Assembly (NCBI GenBank): GCA_023245335.1
Contig: JAHFKK010000004.1
Location: forward strand, 1-44,624
DNA: 44,624 nucleotides
Origin: Candidatus Gottesmanbacteria bacterium
GTDB lineage: Bacteria > Patescibacteriota > Microgenomatia > UBA10105 > UBA927
Direction: 5' to 3'
Under the pieces are notes generated by a model. That model did not search any database. It was not told the origin of the DNA and worked only from the letters and a program-made list of their open reading frames with translations. The position numbers and the translations under genes were made by a program. Below are positions 15,909 to 23,925 of this stretch, piece by piece (position 1 is the stretch's first letter; each line of letters begins with the position of its first letter).

Positions 15909-16344
15909 TAGTTTCTCCCTTCACTTTAGTATCGTTGATATTATCCGGTTCGTCAAGTGGTTTTATTGCCATTATTTTGGCAACGTATTTACGGGTTTTC
16001 TCAAAGGGCGGGATGCCCCTATACCTCTTGACGTTCCCGATCCCGGCATTGTAGGCCGCCAAAGCCAACGGGATATTCCCCCGGACAAACCTTGATTTCA
16101 ACTGCCGGGCGATATGGCGCGTCCCGCCCATGATGTTTTGCTCTGGGTCGAACGGGTCGGTTATCTCGTATTCTTGACAGACAATCGGCATAAGTTGCAT
16201 CAAACCTTGTGCGCCACAAGGCGATACGGCATCCGGCCGCCAAGCCGATTCTGCCGTGATAATCCCGTTGATAAGCCAGAGGGGTACTTTATAGACAGCC
16301 GATGCCGCCGCCCGGATAGAGTACCACGGTTTTTTATCGTCCAT
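15901..16344 (-). CDS. Endolysin, SLT-type lytic transglycosylase
   Basis: 147 aa, ATG 16344 after GAGGTAA. Catalytic Glu32 (AES), GAQGLMQLMP (44-53), AAYNAG (96-101) and FEKTRKYV (114-121) make a complete goose-lysozyme-like SLT domain that cleaves peptidoglycan between MurNAc and GlcNAc. There is no signal peptide, so it needs the neighbouring holin. The C-terminus is a short hydrophilic tail. Confidence 0.92.
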   Translation of the reverse strand: MDDKKPWYSIRAAASAVYKVPLWLINGIITAESAWRPDAVSPCGAQGLMQLMPIVCQEYEITDPFDPEQNIMGGTRHIARQLKSRFVRGNIPLALAAYNAGIGNVKRYRGIPPFEKTRKYVAKIMAIKPLDEPDNINDTKVKGETNG

Positions 16345-16347
16345 CTG

Positions 16348-16434
16348 TTACCTCATCCAGAAACTAATCAAAAGCCCTAACCCGCACGGCATCAGAAACG
16401 AAAGCGGGATTAACGCCAATCCAAATCGCCCCAT
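16348..16434 (-). CDS. 28-aa hydrophobic peptide before the endolysin
   Basis: ATG 16434 follows a strong AGGAGG. The peptide is one hydrophobic segment (about 5-25) with Arg at both ends, and its TAA lies just before the endolysin ribosome site. It could be a holin-like or regulatory lysis peptide. It is short, so the call rests mainly on the ribosome site and position. Confidence 0.55.
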   Translation of the reverse strand: MGRFGLALIPLSFLMPCGLGLLISFWMR

Positions 16435-16442
16435 ATGTCCTC

Positions 16443-18728
16443 CTACCATTTCACCTGATAGCTGGCACTATCCGGCACGGTGATTACCCGGCCCGATGTC
16501 TGCGAACTACCCGGATAGGTGATTGAAAGTTTGTACTTCTGGTCGGTTGCCTTGAGGCACTTCGACCTGACAATGTCGAGATACCAGTACCCGGTCGCGT
16601 CGGTCGTTGTCGATACGTTATAATTCGCCAAGAGGACACCGTTACAGGTATCCTGTACGTTCAACTGTCCCAAGGACATAACGACACGGGCATCCTGAAC
16701 GACGGCCCCGCCGATATTGTGCAGGTATCCGTAAACCCGACAGAGGAATGAATCACTTGGCGTAAACAGTGACAGGGTATAAGCCCCAAACGCCGAATCG
16801 GTTTGCGCCACAATCCCGGTGTCGATCGCTATGGTGTCGGTAATCTCCCAACTGTACCCCACCGGGTTGCGGGTCGTCACGTAGTACGTGGCTCCGGTTT
16901 CGACGTGGGCGGTCACGTACCCGGCCGCGTTGGTGATAGCCGTCCCAAACGATACCCCGCCAGAGGTCATAAAGGTCACGACCGCGCCGCCTACCGCGTC
17001 AGAGTTGACCGTATCGTAGGTATAGTAGGTCAAGGTCACGTTGGCAAGGCCGTTGTTGATACCCCCGCCAAACGCTTTAACAATCGCGGCAATGGTCGCG
17101 CTGTCGGTTCCGCCAGCCCCACCGACGTTGTTGACAAACCATGTCCCAAGACCTGACGTATCGACGGTTTTGGTTGTATCTATATTTCGGTAAAGGTCTT
17201 CATTGGTCGGCCAATTCACGCTGTCGGCCTTGAGGGTATCCAGGTTCTCCCTCGCCACGTTGCCCGAAACCTTGCTTGCCGTAATCGCGTCGGCGTGGAA
17301 AGCATTGGAGTCGATAATGGCCGGTTGAATATCAACCAATTTTGCCTGTACCGTATCGAGTGGATTGAATGAGGCATTACCGGCCGCTGAATCAACTAAG
17401 TCAAACAGTTCTGTAATTGACATAGCCGAATCGGTCATCCATTGGTCTAACAACTCAAAGAAGGTCGCGCTGTCAATACCGGCCGAAGCAATATGGGCCA
17501 GAAGGGTATCCCAATCGACGGTAGAATCGTTGACGTAGGTTTTCATGGCGTTAAAAACTACGGCCCATGTTTCCGCACTGTCAAGACCCGTTCCACCGGC
17601 CCCGGTTTCACCCCAGGTATTGGACGAATCCCCCATCGTCCCAGCCGCCCAAGCGGTGTCCGCGTCGTAGCCCCAAACGTGACGGGCAATGTTGTGTTGC
17701 GCGGTATCCTCAATCGACTTAACCATAACCGGGGTTGTCGCGGGGTCGAAGAAAGGCAGGGTGGTTAAGGCCGCGTCGATAAACAAACCGAAACTCCCGG
17801 CCGTGGCATGCGTCGCCTGATCTTCATTCCAGATACCGTCCACCCCACCGGCCCCGATAGAGTCAGCACGGGCAATCGTGCCGCCAGAGGCCGTGACCGT
17901 CCGGCTGGCAACCGCCGTTACGTGATCGTCCCATACCGAGTCGGCGGTAGCATCAGCAATCTTCGACTTGACCGAATCGGGCATACCGTAGGCTATCACA
18001 TTGCGACTCGTGACCGCCGTGACCGTGGTACTCCAAGTCGAGTCTCCACAAGCATCGGCGATATTGGTAATATTACTAACCGTTACGGTTCGACTGGCAA
18101 CCGCTGTAACTGTTGCTGACCAAACCGAATCACCGGCGGCATCGGCTATCTCAGCGGCCCCAGTAGCCGCTATTTCATCAGAGGTAATACAATTCGAGGC
18201 CATAGAAGCGGCCGTAATGACGTTGTTGGCAAGACCGTTGACGGTTGTAACGGCGGCAACTGTCCCGGCCGGAGCAAGTCGAGATGTAGTTTTCGCGTCA
18301 CAACTATCCATCGGCGCATCGAGGAAATCTTCAAGGCTATCGGTTACAATCTGAACCTGTGCAAACGTATATGTCGGTAACAGATGCGCCCACGTCACGA
18401 CCTCAATCCCCAAGGTGAAGTTACCGGCCGTACCGTCAATAGTCGAAAGTGTCTGCACATACCAGATATTTGTCCCGCCGTAGTCTTTGGTCGTGTCAAT
18501 CCCGGCGCAGGCATAGCCCGCGCCCGTGGCCTTGTAAACGACCGTCGCATCATCATCGGGATAGGTAAAGACCTGAATAGAGTCACAGGCATCTGGACAC
18601 CCGGCCGAATCAAGCGGTTTATGCACCGGGAAGGCAATCGTTTCCGATGCCTTTTTTACCCCCAGAAAGTCCGCCTGCACCCCCGCCGCCATCAACAGGA
18701 CGGCCAACAAAACGATATATTTCTTCAT
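16443..18728 (-). CDS. Secreted tail-fibre-like protein with tandem repeats
   Basis: 761 aa. Signal peptide 1-19 (VQA|D). Residues about 190-280 hold three copies of a 25-30-residue repeat with consensus IADAxxDSVWxxxVTAVASR. The C-terminal part has two strand-rich, transthyretin/carboxypeptidase-regulatory-like modules (about 580-650 and 665-761) suited to binding at the host surface. Start ATG 18728 overlaps the glycosidase gene as ATGA. Probably a fibre or adhesin; the ligand is unknown. Confidence 0.65.
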   Translation of the reverse strand: MKKYIVLLAVLLMAAGVQADFLGVKKASETIAFPVHKPLDSAGCPDACDSIQVFTYPDDDATVVYKATGAGYACAGIDTTKDYGGTNIWYVQTLSTIDGTAGNFTLGIEVVTWAHLLPTYTFAQVQIVTDSLEDFLDAPMDSCDAKTTSRLAPAGTVAAVTTVNGLANNVITAASMASNCITSDEIAATGAAEIADAAGDSVWSATVTAVASRTVTVSNITNIADACGDSTWSTTVTAVTSRNVIAYGMPDSVKSKIADATADSVWDDHVTAVASRTVTASGGTIARADSIGAGGVDGIWNEDQATHATAGSFGLFIDAALTTLPFFDPATTPVMVKSIEDTAQHNIARHVWGYDADTAWAAGTMGDSSNTWGETGAGGTGLDSAETWAVVFNAMKTYVNDSTVDWDTLLAHIASAGIDSATFFELLDQWMTDSAMSITELFDLVDSAAGNASFNPLDTVQAKLVDIQPAIIDSNAFHADAITASKVSGNVARENLDTLKADSVNWPTNEDLYRNIDTTKTVDTSGLGTWFVNNVGGAGGTDSATIAAIVKAFGGGINNGLANVTLTYYTYDTVNSDAVGGAVVTFMTSGGVSFGTAITNAAGYVTAHVETGATYYVTTRNPVGYSWEITDTIAIDTGIVAQTDSAFGAYTLSLFTPSDSFLCRVYGYLHNIGGAVVQDARVVMSLGQLNVQDTCNGVLLANYNVSTTTDATGYWYLDIVRSKCLKATDQKYKLSITYPGSSQTSGRVITVPDSASYQVKW
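17890..18155 (-). repeat. Three imperfect repeats within the fibre gene
   Basis: DNA encoding the 25-30-residue unit recurs at about 17890-17960, 18000-18067 and 18085-18155. Copies differ at many third positions, so this is an old duplication, not assembly noise. Confidence 0.7.
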
Positions 18729-21085
18729 GGCTTTACCACCCTTATTCCAAAGATACGTCTGATCGTTTTAATCGGTTCAGGAAACGGTGTATGCGGGGTC
18801 ATGTGCAATTCCACCATGCAGGTATCCGGTGAATTGTCCGCCGCCGGTGTCCCAACACTCGTCACCACAATGTTATCGTAATAGCACCCGGTATCGTGGG
18901 CCGTCGCCAGAAAGACCGAACATCTGACCGTGGCAAATCCACCGCCGCCCGAATCCGGGGTCAAGGTCAACCAAGAAGAATCATTGGCAACCGTCCAGTT
19001 CAACGTCCCGGCCCCGACATTCAATATCCAAAAGTCTTGCGCCACCGGCATAGTCCCGGAAACCTCTGCCGTAAAATACATCGTATCGGGTGGAACCGTT
19101 CCAATTCGGGGTGTCCCTACTGGCGGGTCGGTCATGGTCAATCGGACATTAGCGGTCTGTGGGGTATTTGCGGCCCCCGGTGCGCCGATAACGATTGTCC
19201 CGGTATAGACTCCGGCCGTCAATCCAGTCGTCACCACGGGAACCTCTACCGAATCGTCATTACCCGTTCCGATCTGGTTCGTGAAATCAAGCCATGCCCC
19301 GCCCGTATGCGCCGCTTGCCAGTCCATCGTTCCGCCGCCGATATTACGGATATGGAGTTGCTGGCTTGCTGGATTAGCCTCCCCGACAATACCGGCAAAG
19401 TACATCGTTCCAGGACTCAACGAAATTCGCGGGGTGACATCGGGCGTGTAGGAATACGGTTGGGAGTAGTACGGCCCGGCCCAATTCGGCCGGTCGGCCA
19501 CAATCAACCCTCGAAACGGATTGATCGTAAATGACGTTGCCCCAGCGCCAGAGAATAACCCTGTAACCGGGTCGAAGGCGTACCACGTCGTTCCGCCAGT
19601 CTTGCCCGTCCCCGGAGTAACGGTCACGGAGGCCGTCAAATCGGTCGCATTTCCAGGCGTCAAAAAGTATATCTTCACTTCGCCGGAATCATAGTCGCGC
19701 ACGTAAAGCCAACGCCCGGAACCGTTATCCGTAACCGTTGGATCGCCATGATATTCCCCAAAGTTTTTGTATAGGCACATCGAGATTGAATCGTCAATCT
19801 TCTCGCCTTTTGTCCATGACCGAAACGGACTCATAAAAGCCTTGCCGTTTCGCATATCCATCCAAGCGCAAAAATAGGCATAGACCGTCCGCCGGAAATC
19901 ACTGGATAGATAAGCCGTCGCAATCAGTTCGGACTGGAACGCGGTGTTGCTATATCTGTCTTTCGCCCGGATCAGGGCATATTGTTGATGGAACCAAGAC
20001 CAAGCATAGTAACCCTTAGACGGGTCAGGTGGCCCTTCAAAACTGACCCCACTCACGCTGTCGATCATATCCGCCAACATCGTCACCGGGTTGTTGTAAT
20101 ACCCGTCGGCGTAATCATAACTTGCCATTGAGTTGGCCCAACCGATATACCCATGAGCCGCAAGTTTGCGGTCAATTTCGGCAGAGATATGCCATGCCGA
20201 TTTCTGCCACCATTTTCGGGCCGTCGCGCCCGTCCGCCAACTCTGAATGACCCCACCAATCGTAGAATCATAGCCGGTTTCTTCTGTGACCTCTCCCCCA
20301 GCCGCCCGTCCACCAGTCGCGGCATTAAACGTGACATATCCGTTCTTCTCCATCGGAGGTGAAAAGCCTTGATAGTTGTCGTAGAAAACCACTCCCCAAT
20401 GACCGTCCATTGGGCCAACTCCGACGGTTGCCGAATCATGGATGATATACCGATACATGGCATTGGCGGCGGCATCGGCCGTTGATTGACAAGCCCCGTT
20501 CGCATACCACAAATATCCAGCCGGGTACAGGTCGGCATCACCGGGCGGGTTATTCCAGTATTGGTAACTCAACCTCCGCTTCATTTGCGCGTTGGTCAGG
20601 TAATTTGTTCTCGTTGCTCCGTCGAACGTGATTGTCCATGAATCGTTTCCGCCATGAATTACAAGAGATTCAGGGTCAACCGCCGGAGAGAGTGTATCTT
20701 GCAGGTAATCGACCATATACCGATAGTACCAGTTCCCGGCATATGCTTCGGCCATTCGTTGAGCGTAAGTGGTCGCACAACCGGCCCTGGGCGTGGGGCA
20801 AAGCAGGGAGATTTCGTGGGGTGACATATACGGCCCAAGGAAATTGTGCATAAGCGGTTTCAAAACGGTTGCCGTGTCCCATATTCTTTTTAGGTCGGTA
20901 TATCCAAACGCCTCCGCGCAATCGTAAAACTCAACAAACTTTCGCGGCATTATGGTTACGTTCCATGTGCTGTAAGGTGAACCACCATAACCGTTTCCGC
21001 CTACCGACATCTGATAGGGCGTCACGTCGGACGCGACTACACCCCCAGCCAAAGCCAAACAGATGATTGCCAGTATCTTCTTCAT
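18725..21085 (-). CDS. Secreted putative glycosidase tailspike with two BACON-like domains
   Basis: 786 aa. Signal peptide 1-18 (VVA|S). Residues about 20-545 look like a TIM-barrel glycoside hydrolase of the hypothetical GHL type: WGVVFYDNYQGF strand with acidic residues, a later GYIGWANS segment, and a strand-rich end with a FDPVTG turn. Residues 553-652 and 658-763 are BACON/Ig-like domains (strand, then PASQQLHIRNIGGGTMDW). It likely cleaves a host surface glycan. The enzyme class is inferred, and no catalytic pair can be fixed. Confidence 0.6.
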   Translation of the reverse strand: MKKILAIICLALAGGVVASDVTPYQMSVGGNGYGGSPYSTWNVTIMPRKFVEFYDCAEAFGYTDLKRIWDTATVLKPLMHNFLGPYMSPHEISLLCPTPRAGCATTYAQRMAEAYAGNWYYRYMVDYLQDTLSPAVDPESLVIHGGNDSWTITFDGATRTNYLTNAQMKRRLSYQYWNNPPGDADLYPAGYLWYANGACQSTADAAANAMYRYIIHDSATVGVGPMDGHWGVVFYDNYQGFSPPMEKNGYVTFNAATGGRAAGGEVTEETGYDSTIGGVIQSWRTGATARKWWQKSAWHISAEIDRKLAAHGYIGWANSMASYDYADGYYNNPVTMLADMIDSVSGVSFEGPPDPSKGYYAWSWFHQQYALIRAKDRYSNTAFQSELIATAYLSSDFRRTVYAYFCAWMDMRNGKAFMSPFRSWTKGEKIDDSISMCLYKNFGEYHGDPTVTDNGSGRWLYVRDYDSGEVKIYFLTPGNATDLTASVTVTPGTGKTGGTTWYAFDPVTGLFSGAGATSFTINPFRGLIVADRPNWAGPYYSQPYSYTPDVTPRISLSPGTMYFAGIVGEANPASQQLHIRNIGGGTMDWQAAHTGGAWLDFTNQIGTGNDDSVEVPVVTTGLTAGVYTGTIVIGAPGAANTPQTANVRLTMTDPPVGTPRIGTVPPDTMYFTAEVSGTMPVAQDFWILNVGAGTLNWTVANDSSWLTLTPDSGGGGFATVRCSVFLATAHDTGCYYDNIVVTSVGTPAADNSPDTCMVELHMTPHTPFPEPIKTIRRIFGIRVVKP

Positions 21086-22410
21086 GGTGTCGCCTTCTTG
21101 ACCATAATCCGATGTTTGGGAGTAGAAACCACCAACACGACCGGGATAGCATACGGCGTATTCGTGGCGTTGCTACATGCAATCCAAAGTGTGTCCAGAT
21201 GCGTCCCGGCAAGAACGCCTGTCGTATCTATGGAAACGCTAATCGTGTCGTTATCGTCGGCGGTATCCGCACTCAAAACCATCCAAGAGGAATCATTGGT
21301 CGCTTTCCAAGCCATCGTACTATCGCCGATATTGATAAGTTCCAAGTCCTGTGCCGCCGGTGGAGCCTCGTGGAGATTCATGGCAAATGTCATTGTGTCG
21401 GGAATGGGAAAGATTTGCGGTTGAGGAACCGAAGTAACTGTCAACGTGACCGGGACATAAACCGGGGTATTGTCGGCCACGTTTGGATGTTCGCAACGTA
21501 CCCGGATGGAATCGTGATAGACCCCCGCCGTTTGCCCCGATATATCGCAGGAAACCGTAATCGTACCTGGAGCATCTGCCGTATCGGGGGCGATACCCAA
21601 CCAAGCCGAAGCCTCCACGATGGTCGCTTTCCAAGGCATCGTGCCAGTACCGGTATTGGTCAAGACAAGATTCTGGCTTGCCGGGTTACTTCCACCTGCA
21701 ACCCCGCTGAAACTTATACCCGTGGCGTGTGACGGGACAGTGACGATATGAGGTACATCGGTCGCGGCCCCAAGAATGTGATAGAATACCTGAATCCACC
21801 ATCCACCGCCAGCAGTAGTATTTTCCCTAACGGCATTAGCTTTCCAGTCATACCCGGAACCGGGAATCGTGTAGGCCACGCCATAAGTGAAGGTCTTATA
21901 CCAATCTCTTTTATGACCATTAACCCATACTGTATCAGCCGCACTGATAAGTTCTGCTATCGCTATTCGCGCACCCCGGCCGGTTGTGGAATCATTGGGA
22001 GAGACAAATATCCCAACCCAAATAGAGTCCGTTCCGTCCTCCCACGTTTCGCCCGAAAAAGCCACCTTGAGACTTTCATTAACGCCACCCGTCCCTGTCG
22101 TGATAGAATAATTACTTATACCGACGCAAGAATCAGGGACGCTATCGGGCTTTGCGGCCACTCGTGTGGCATTAAGATAGACCAGTGCCCAAACCGTATC
22201 ACCCGCACCATAGGCGGGAGTAGCCCAGATGACGGCAGAATCCAAAACACCCGTACTATCGGTTGGTATAGGATTGGGGATCGGAAGTATTTTCAAATAA
22301 GGTTGTCTCACCAACTGCCCCAACGCCGGGGCGCGGGTATGACCCATTACCCCCGCAACTACCTGTCCCGCCATGACCACCAACACTATCGCTACAAGTA
22401 ACCGTTTCAT
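21082..22410 (-). CDS. Secreted tail protein with two BACON-like domains
   Basis: 442 aa from ATG 22410 (AAGGCGGG site); an in-frame upstream start at 22452 lies inside the previous gene. Signal peptide 1-19 (VVA|G). The N-terminal strand-rich domain (about 30-215) ends in a WWIQVFYHIL segment, like DNRLRE-type tail modules. BACON-like domains lie at about 222-327 and 330-432, and both share the NPASQNLVLTNTGTGTMPW-type core with the glycosidase. ATGA overlap with that gene. Probable carbohydrate-binding tail component. Confidence 0.65.
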   Translation of the reverse strand: MKRLLVAIVLVVMAGQVVAGVMGHTRAPALGQLVRQPYLKILPIPNPIPTDSTGVLDSAVIWATPAYGAGDTVWALVYLNATRVAAKPDSVPDSCVGISNYSITTGTGGVNESLKVAFSGETWEDGTDSIWVGIFVSPNDSTTGRGARIAIAELISAADTVWVNGHKRDWYKTFTYGVAYTIPGSGYDWKANAVRENTTAGGGWWIQVFYHILGAATDVPHIVTVPSHATGISFSGVAGGSNPASQNLVLTNTGTGTMPWKATIVEASAWLGIAPDTADAPGTITVSCDISGQTAGVYHDSIRVRCEHPNVADNTPVYVPVTLTVTSVPQPQIFPIPDTMTFAMNLHEAPPAAQDLELINIGDSTMAWKATNDSSWMVLSADTADDNDTISVSIDTTGVLAGTHLDTLWIACSNATNTPYAIPVVLVVSTPKHRIMVKKATP

Positions 22411-22411
22411 T

Positions 22412-23245
22412 TTACCCGCCTTGTTGTATGACTGCCGCACGACGACGACCACTTGATGCCGCCGGTAAGTGGTAATAAACCACCACGTACATCCGCTTGC
22501 TCGCGTACGTCCCCTTGCAATGCTCGCTCCACCAGACCACCGTTCTGGCTATCCCCGACCCTTCATAGGGATAGAGGCCGATAGAACCGACGTACAATGG
22601 GGAGATTGCCTTCATCGCGTTAATAATCGCGGTATCTATCTTCATCCGCACAACGGTATCAGCCGCCGCGCCGTCGTTGATGATAATGTCGTTAGCCGTG
22701 AAAGAACCAGTCGTATCGGCGGCCCCAAGTGGCCCGGCTCCGTATTCGGCATTCCATGGCGTACCATCATAACTGGCAAAGTTGAACGTGACACCACCGG
22801 CAATAGGGGTGGAACCGTATGTCCATTCATAGATAAAGGGGACTTCCATGCGAGTAATTGTATAATGGATGTGACCACTGGCAGTTATAAGTTCGCCCCG
22901 TAATGCCATAACCAAGAACGCACTATCGGGGATTGCCCCCGTGAGAAGGGCAAAAGTATCGTACATTTTTGGCAGATTGATAAGACCTATTCGATAAACC
23001 GTCCCAGAGATACTTGTCCCGACAAGAAGGCCGAACCCCGAATCTGCACCTGACCCGTCATAGAAATTCCTTCCATGCGCGAATCCGGTATCAACTCCCG
23101 TCGGCCCTTGGATATACGAACTGTTGATAGAGTTGGTATCCCACGGCAGATTACCTGTCCCGCCGAACCTTATCGAGTCCTCCGCCCCCCACGCCATAGA
23201 CGTGAGGAGCAGAATGACCGCTATACTAAGAGCCGACCTGAACAC
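22412..23245 (-). CDS. Secreted DNRLRE-like tail protein
   Basis: 277 aa from GTG 23245. Signal peptide 1-20 (AWG|A). The mature part is strand-rich with the order typical of DNRLRE/galactose-binding-like tail modules, ending MYVVVYYHLP. It partly resembles the N-terminal domain of the next gene's product. Start overlaps the 63-aa gene by 20 bases. Confidence 0.6.
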   Translation of the reverse strand: MFRSALSIAVILLLTSMAWGAEDSIRFGGTGNLPWDTNSINSSYIQGPTGVDTGFAHGRNFYDGSGADSGFGLLVGTSISGTVYRIGLINLPKMYDTFALLTGAIPDSAFLVMALRGELITASGHIHYTITRMEVPFIYEWTYGSTPIAGGVTFNFASYDGTPWNAEYGAGPLGAADTTGSFTANDIIINDGAAADTVVRMKIDTAIINAMKAISPLYVGSIGLYPYEGSGIARTVVWWSEHCKGTYASKRMYVVVYYHLPAASSGRRRAAVIQQGG

Positions 23246-23417
23246 AGTTCATCTTCTCCATCGGGAAATGCCATTCGACCGAAGGGACGGTGTTGGTGAC
23301 GACCTTGTAATCGCCATCCGTAACCGTCAGCGTCCCAACAAGAGTCATATCGGCTTCCCTCATTTGGCTACCATTAGTCGCACACCCCAAATCCTCAAAC
23401 CACAATCGTACAGTCAT
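23226..23417 (-). CDS. Small hypothetical protein (63 aa)
   Basis: ATG 23417 with GAGAGG at six bases; an in-frame ATG at 23450 that overlaps the upstream stop (TGATG) would add 11 residues. Strand-rich, no motif. It lies between the tiny membrane genes and the secreted tail genes. Confidence 0.55.
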   Translation of the reverse strand: MTVRLWFEDLGCATNGSQMREADMTLVGTLTVTDGDYKVVTNTVPSVEWHFPMEKMNCVQVGS

Positions 23418-23449
23418 GCAATCCTCTCTTTTTGTTAATAGTCGTCGCA

Positions 23450-23557
23450 TCAACCCCATGCCATCGAACACACGATTACCATATAGACTATCCCGCACAA
23501 TGGAACCAGCCAGTCGGCCGTTGACATTGGCGGTTTCGGTTCAGGTTTCTTGCTCAT
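23450..23557 (-). CDS. 35-aa single-pass membrane peptide
   Basis: ATG 23557 overlaps the upstream stop as ATGA. A polar Lys/Pro N-terminus (KKPEPKPP) is followed by a hydrophobic segment at about residues 16-34. No strong ribosome site is seen, so translation is probably by coupling. Confidence 0.55.
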   Translation of the reverse strand: MSKKPEPKPPMSTADWLVPLCGIVYMVIVCSMAWG

Positions 23558-23778
23558 GGCGTCATGTGCATCCTTTCCAGATTGTCAACGTGACTTTGCA
23601 GGTTCATCACCGTTTTTTCCAGGTTGTCGATCTGGCCCGACATTTTGATGAACGATCCGTAGATCGCCAACAATATGATAACCAGTTCGATGATATACTT
23701 GAACCATGCCGCCGCCTTGCTCCCGTTTGTAATTGAAAAGCCGATCACCTTGTCATCTCCCACTCTGGGCCTCCACAT
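23554..23778 (-). CDS. Membrane protein with C-terminal coiled coil (holin/spanin-like)
   Basis: 74 aa. The membrane segment is at about residues 27-46 (YIIELVIILLAIYGSF), followed by heptads QIDNLEKTVMNLQSHVDNLE. The arrangement resembles small phage holins or i-spanins. ATG 23778 lacks a good ribosome site; a GTG a few codons in is an alternative. It is far from the endolysin, with tail genes between. Confidence 0.6.
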   Translation of the reverse strand: MWRPRVGDDKVIGFSITNGSKAAAWFKYIIELVIILLAIYGSFIKMSGQIDNLEKTVMNLQSHVDNLERMHMTP

Positions 23779-23808
23779 TGTTGTCTGTATCTGTCTCTCT
23801 CATTATGG

Positions 23809-23925
23809 TCATCTCACACTATAAATCGCCCACGCTACCAGCACCAGCAGGACTATCATCGTCACTATCACCAGCGGTTGCATGACCGCCCGGCCTAACC
23901 CGCGCTTGAATGATCGGCTCCTCAT
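23809..23925 (-). CDS. 38-aa single-pass membrane peptide
   Basis: ATG 23925 overlaps the end of the 1111-aa gene as ATGA. A strongly basic N-terminus (RSRSFKRGLGR) and a hydrophobic segment at about 16-36. It is the first of three consecutive small membrane genes. Confidence 0.6.
   Translation of the reverse strand: MRSRSFKRGLGRAVMQPLVIVTMIVLLVLVAWAIYSVR

Noticed and set aside
16803-19534. Several long plus-strand frames opposite the tail genes
   Set aside because: No ribosome sites, Arg/Pro/Gly-rich antisense composition, and they mirror well-supported minus-strand genes.
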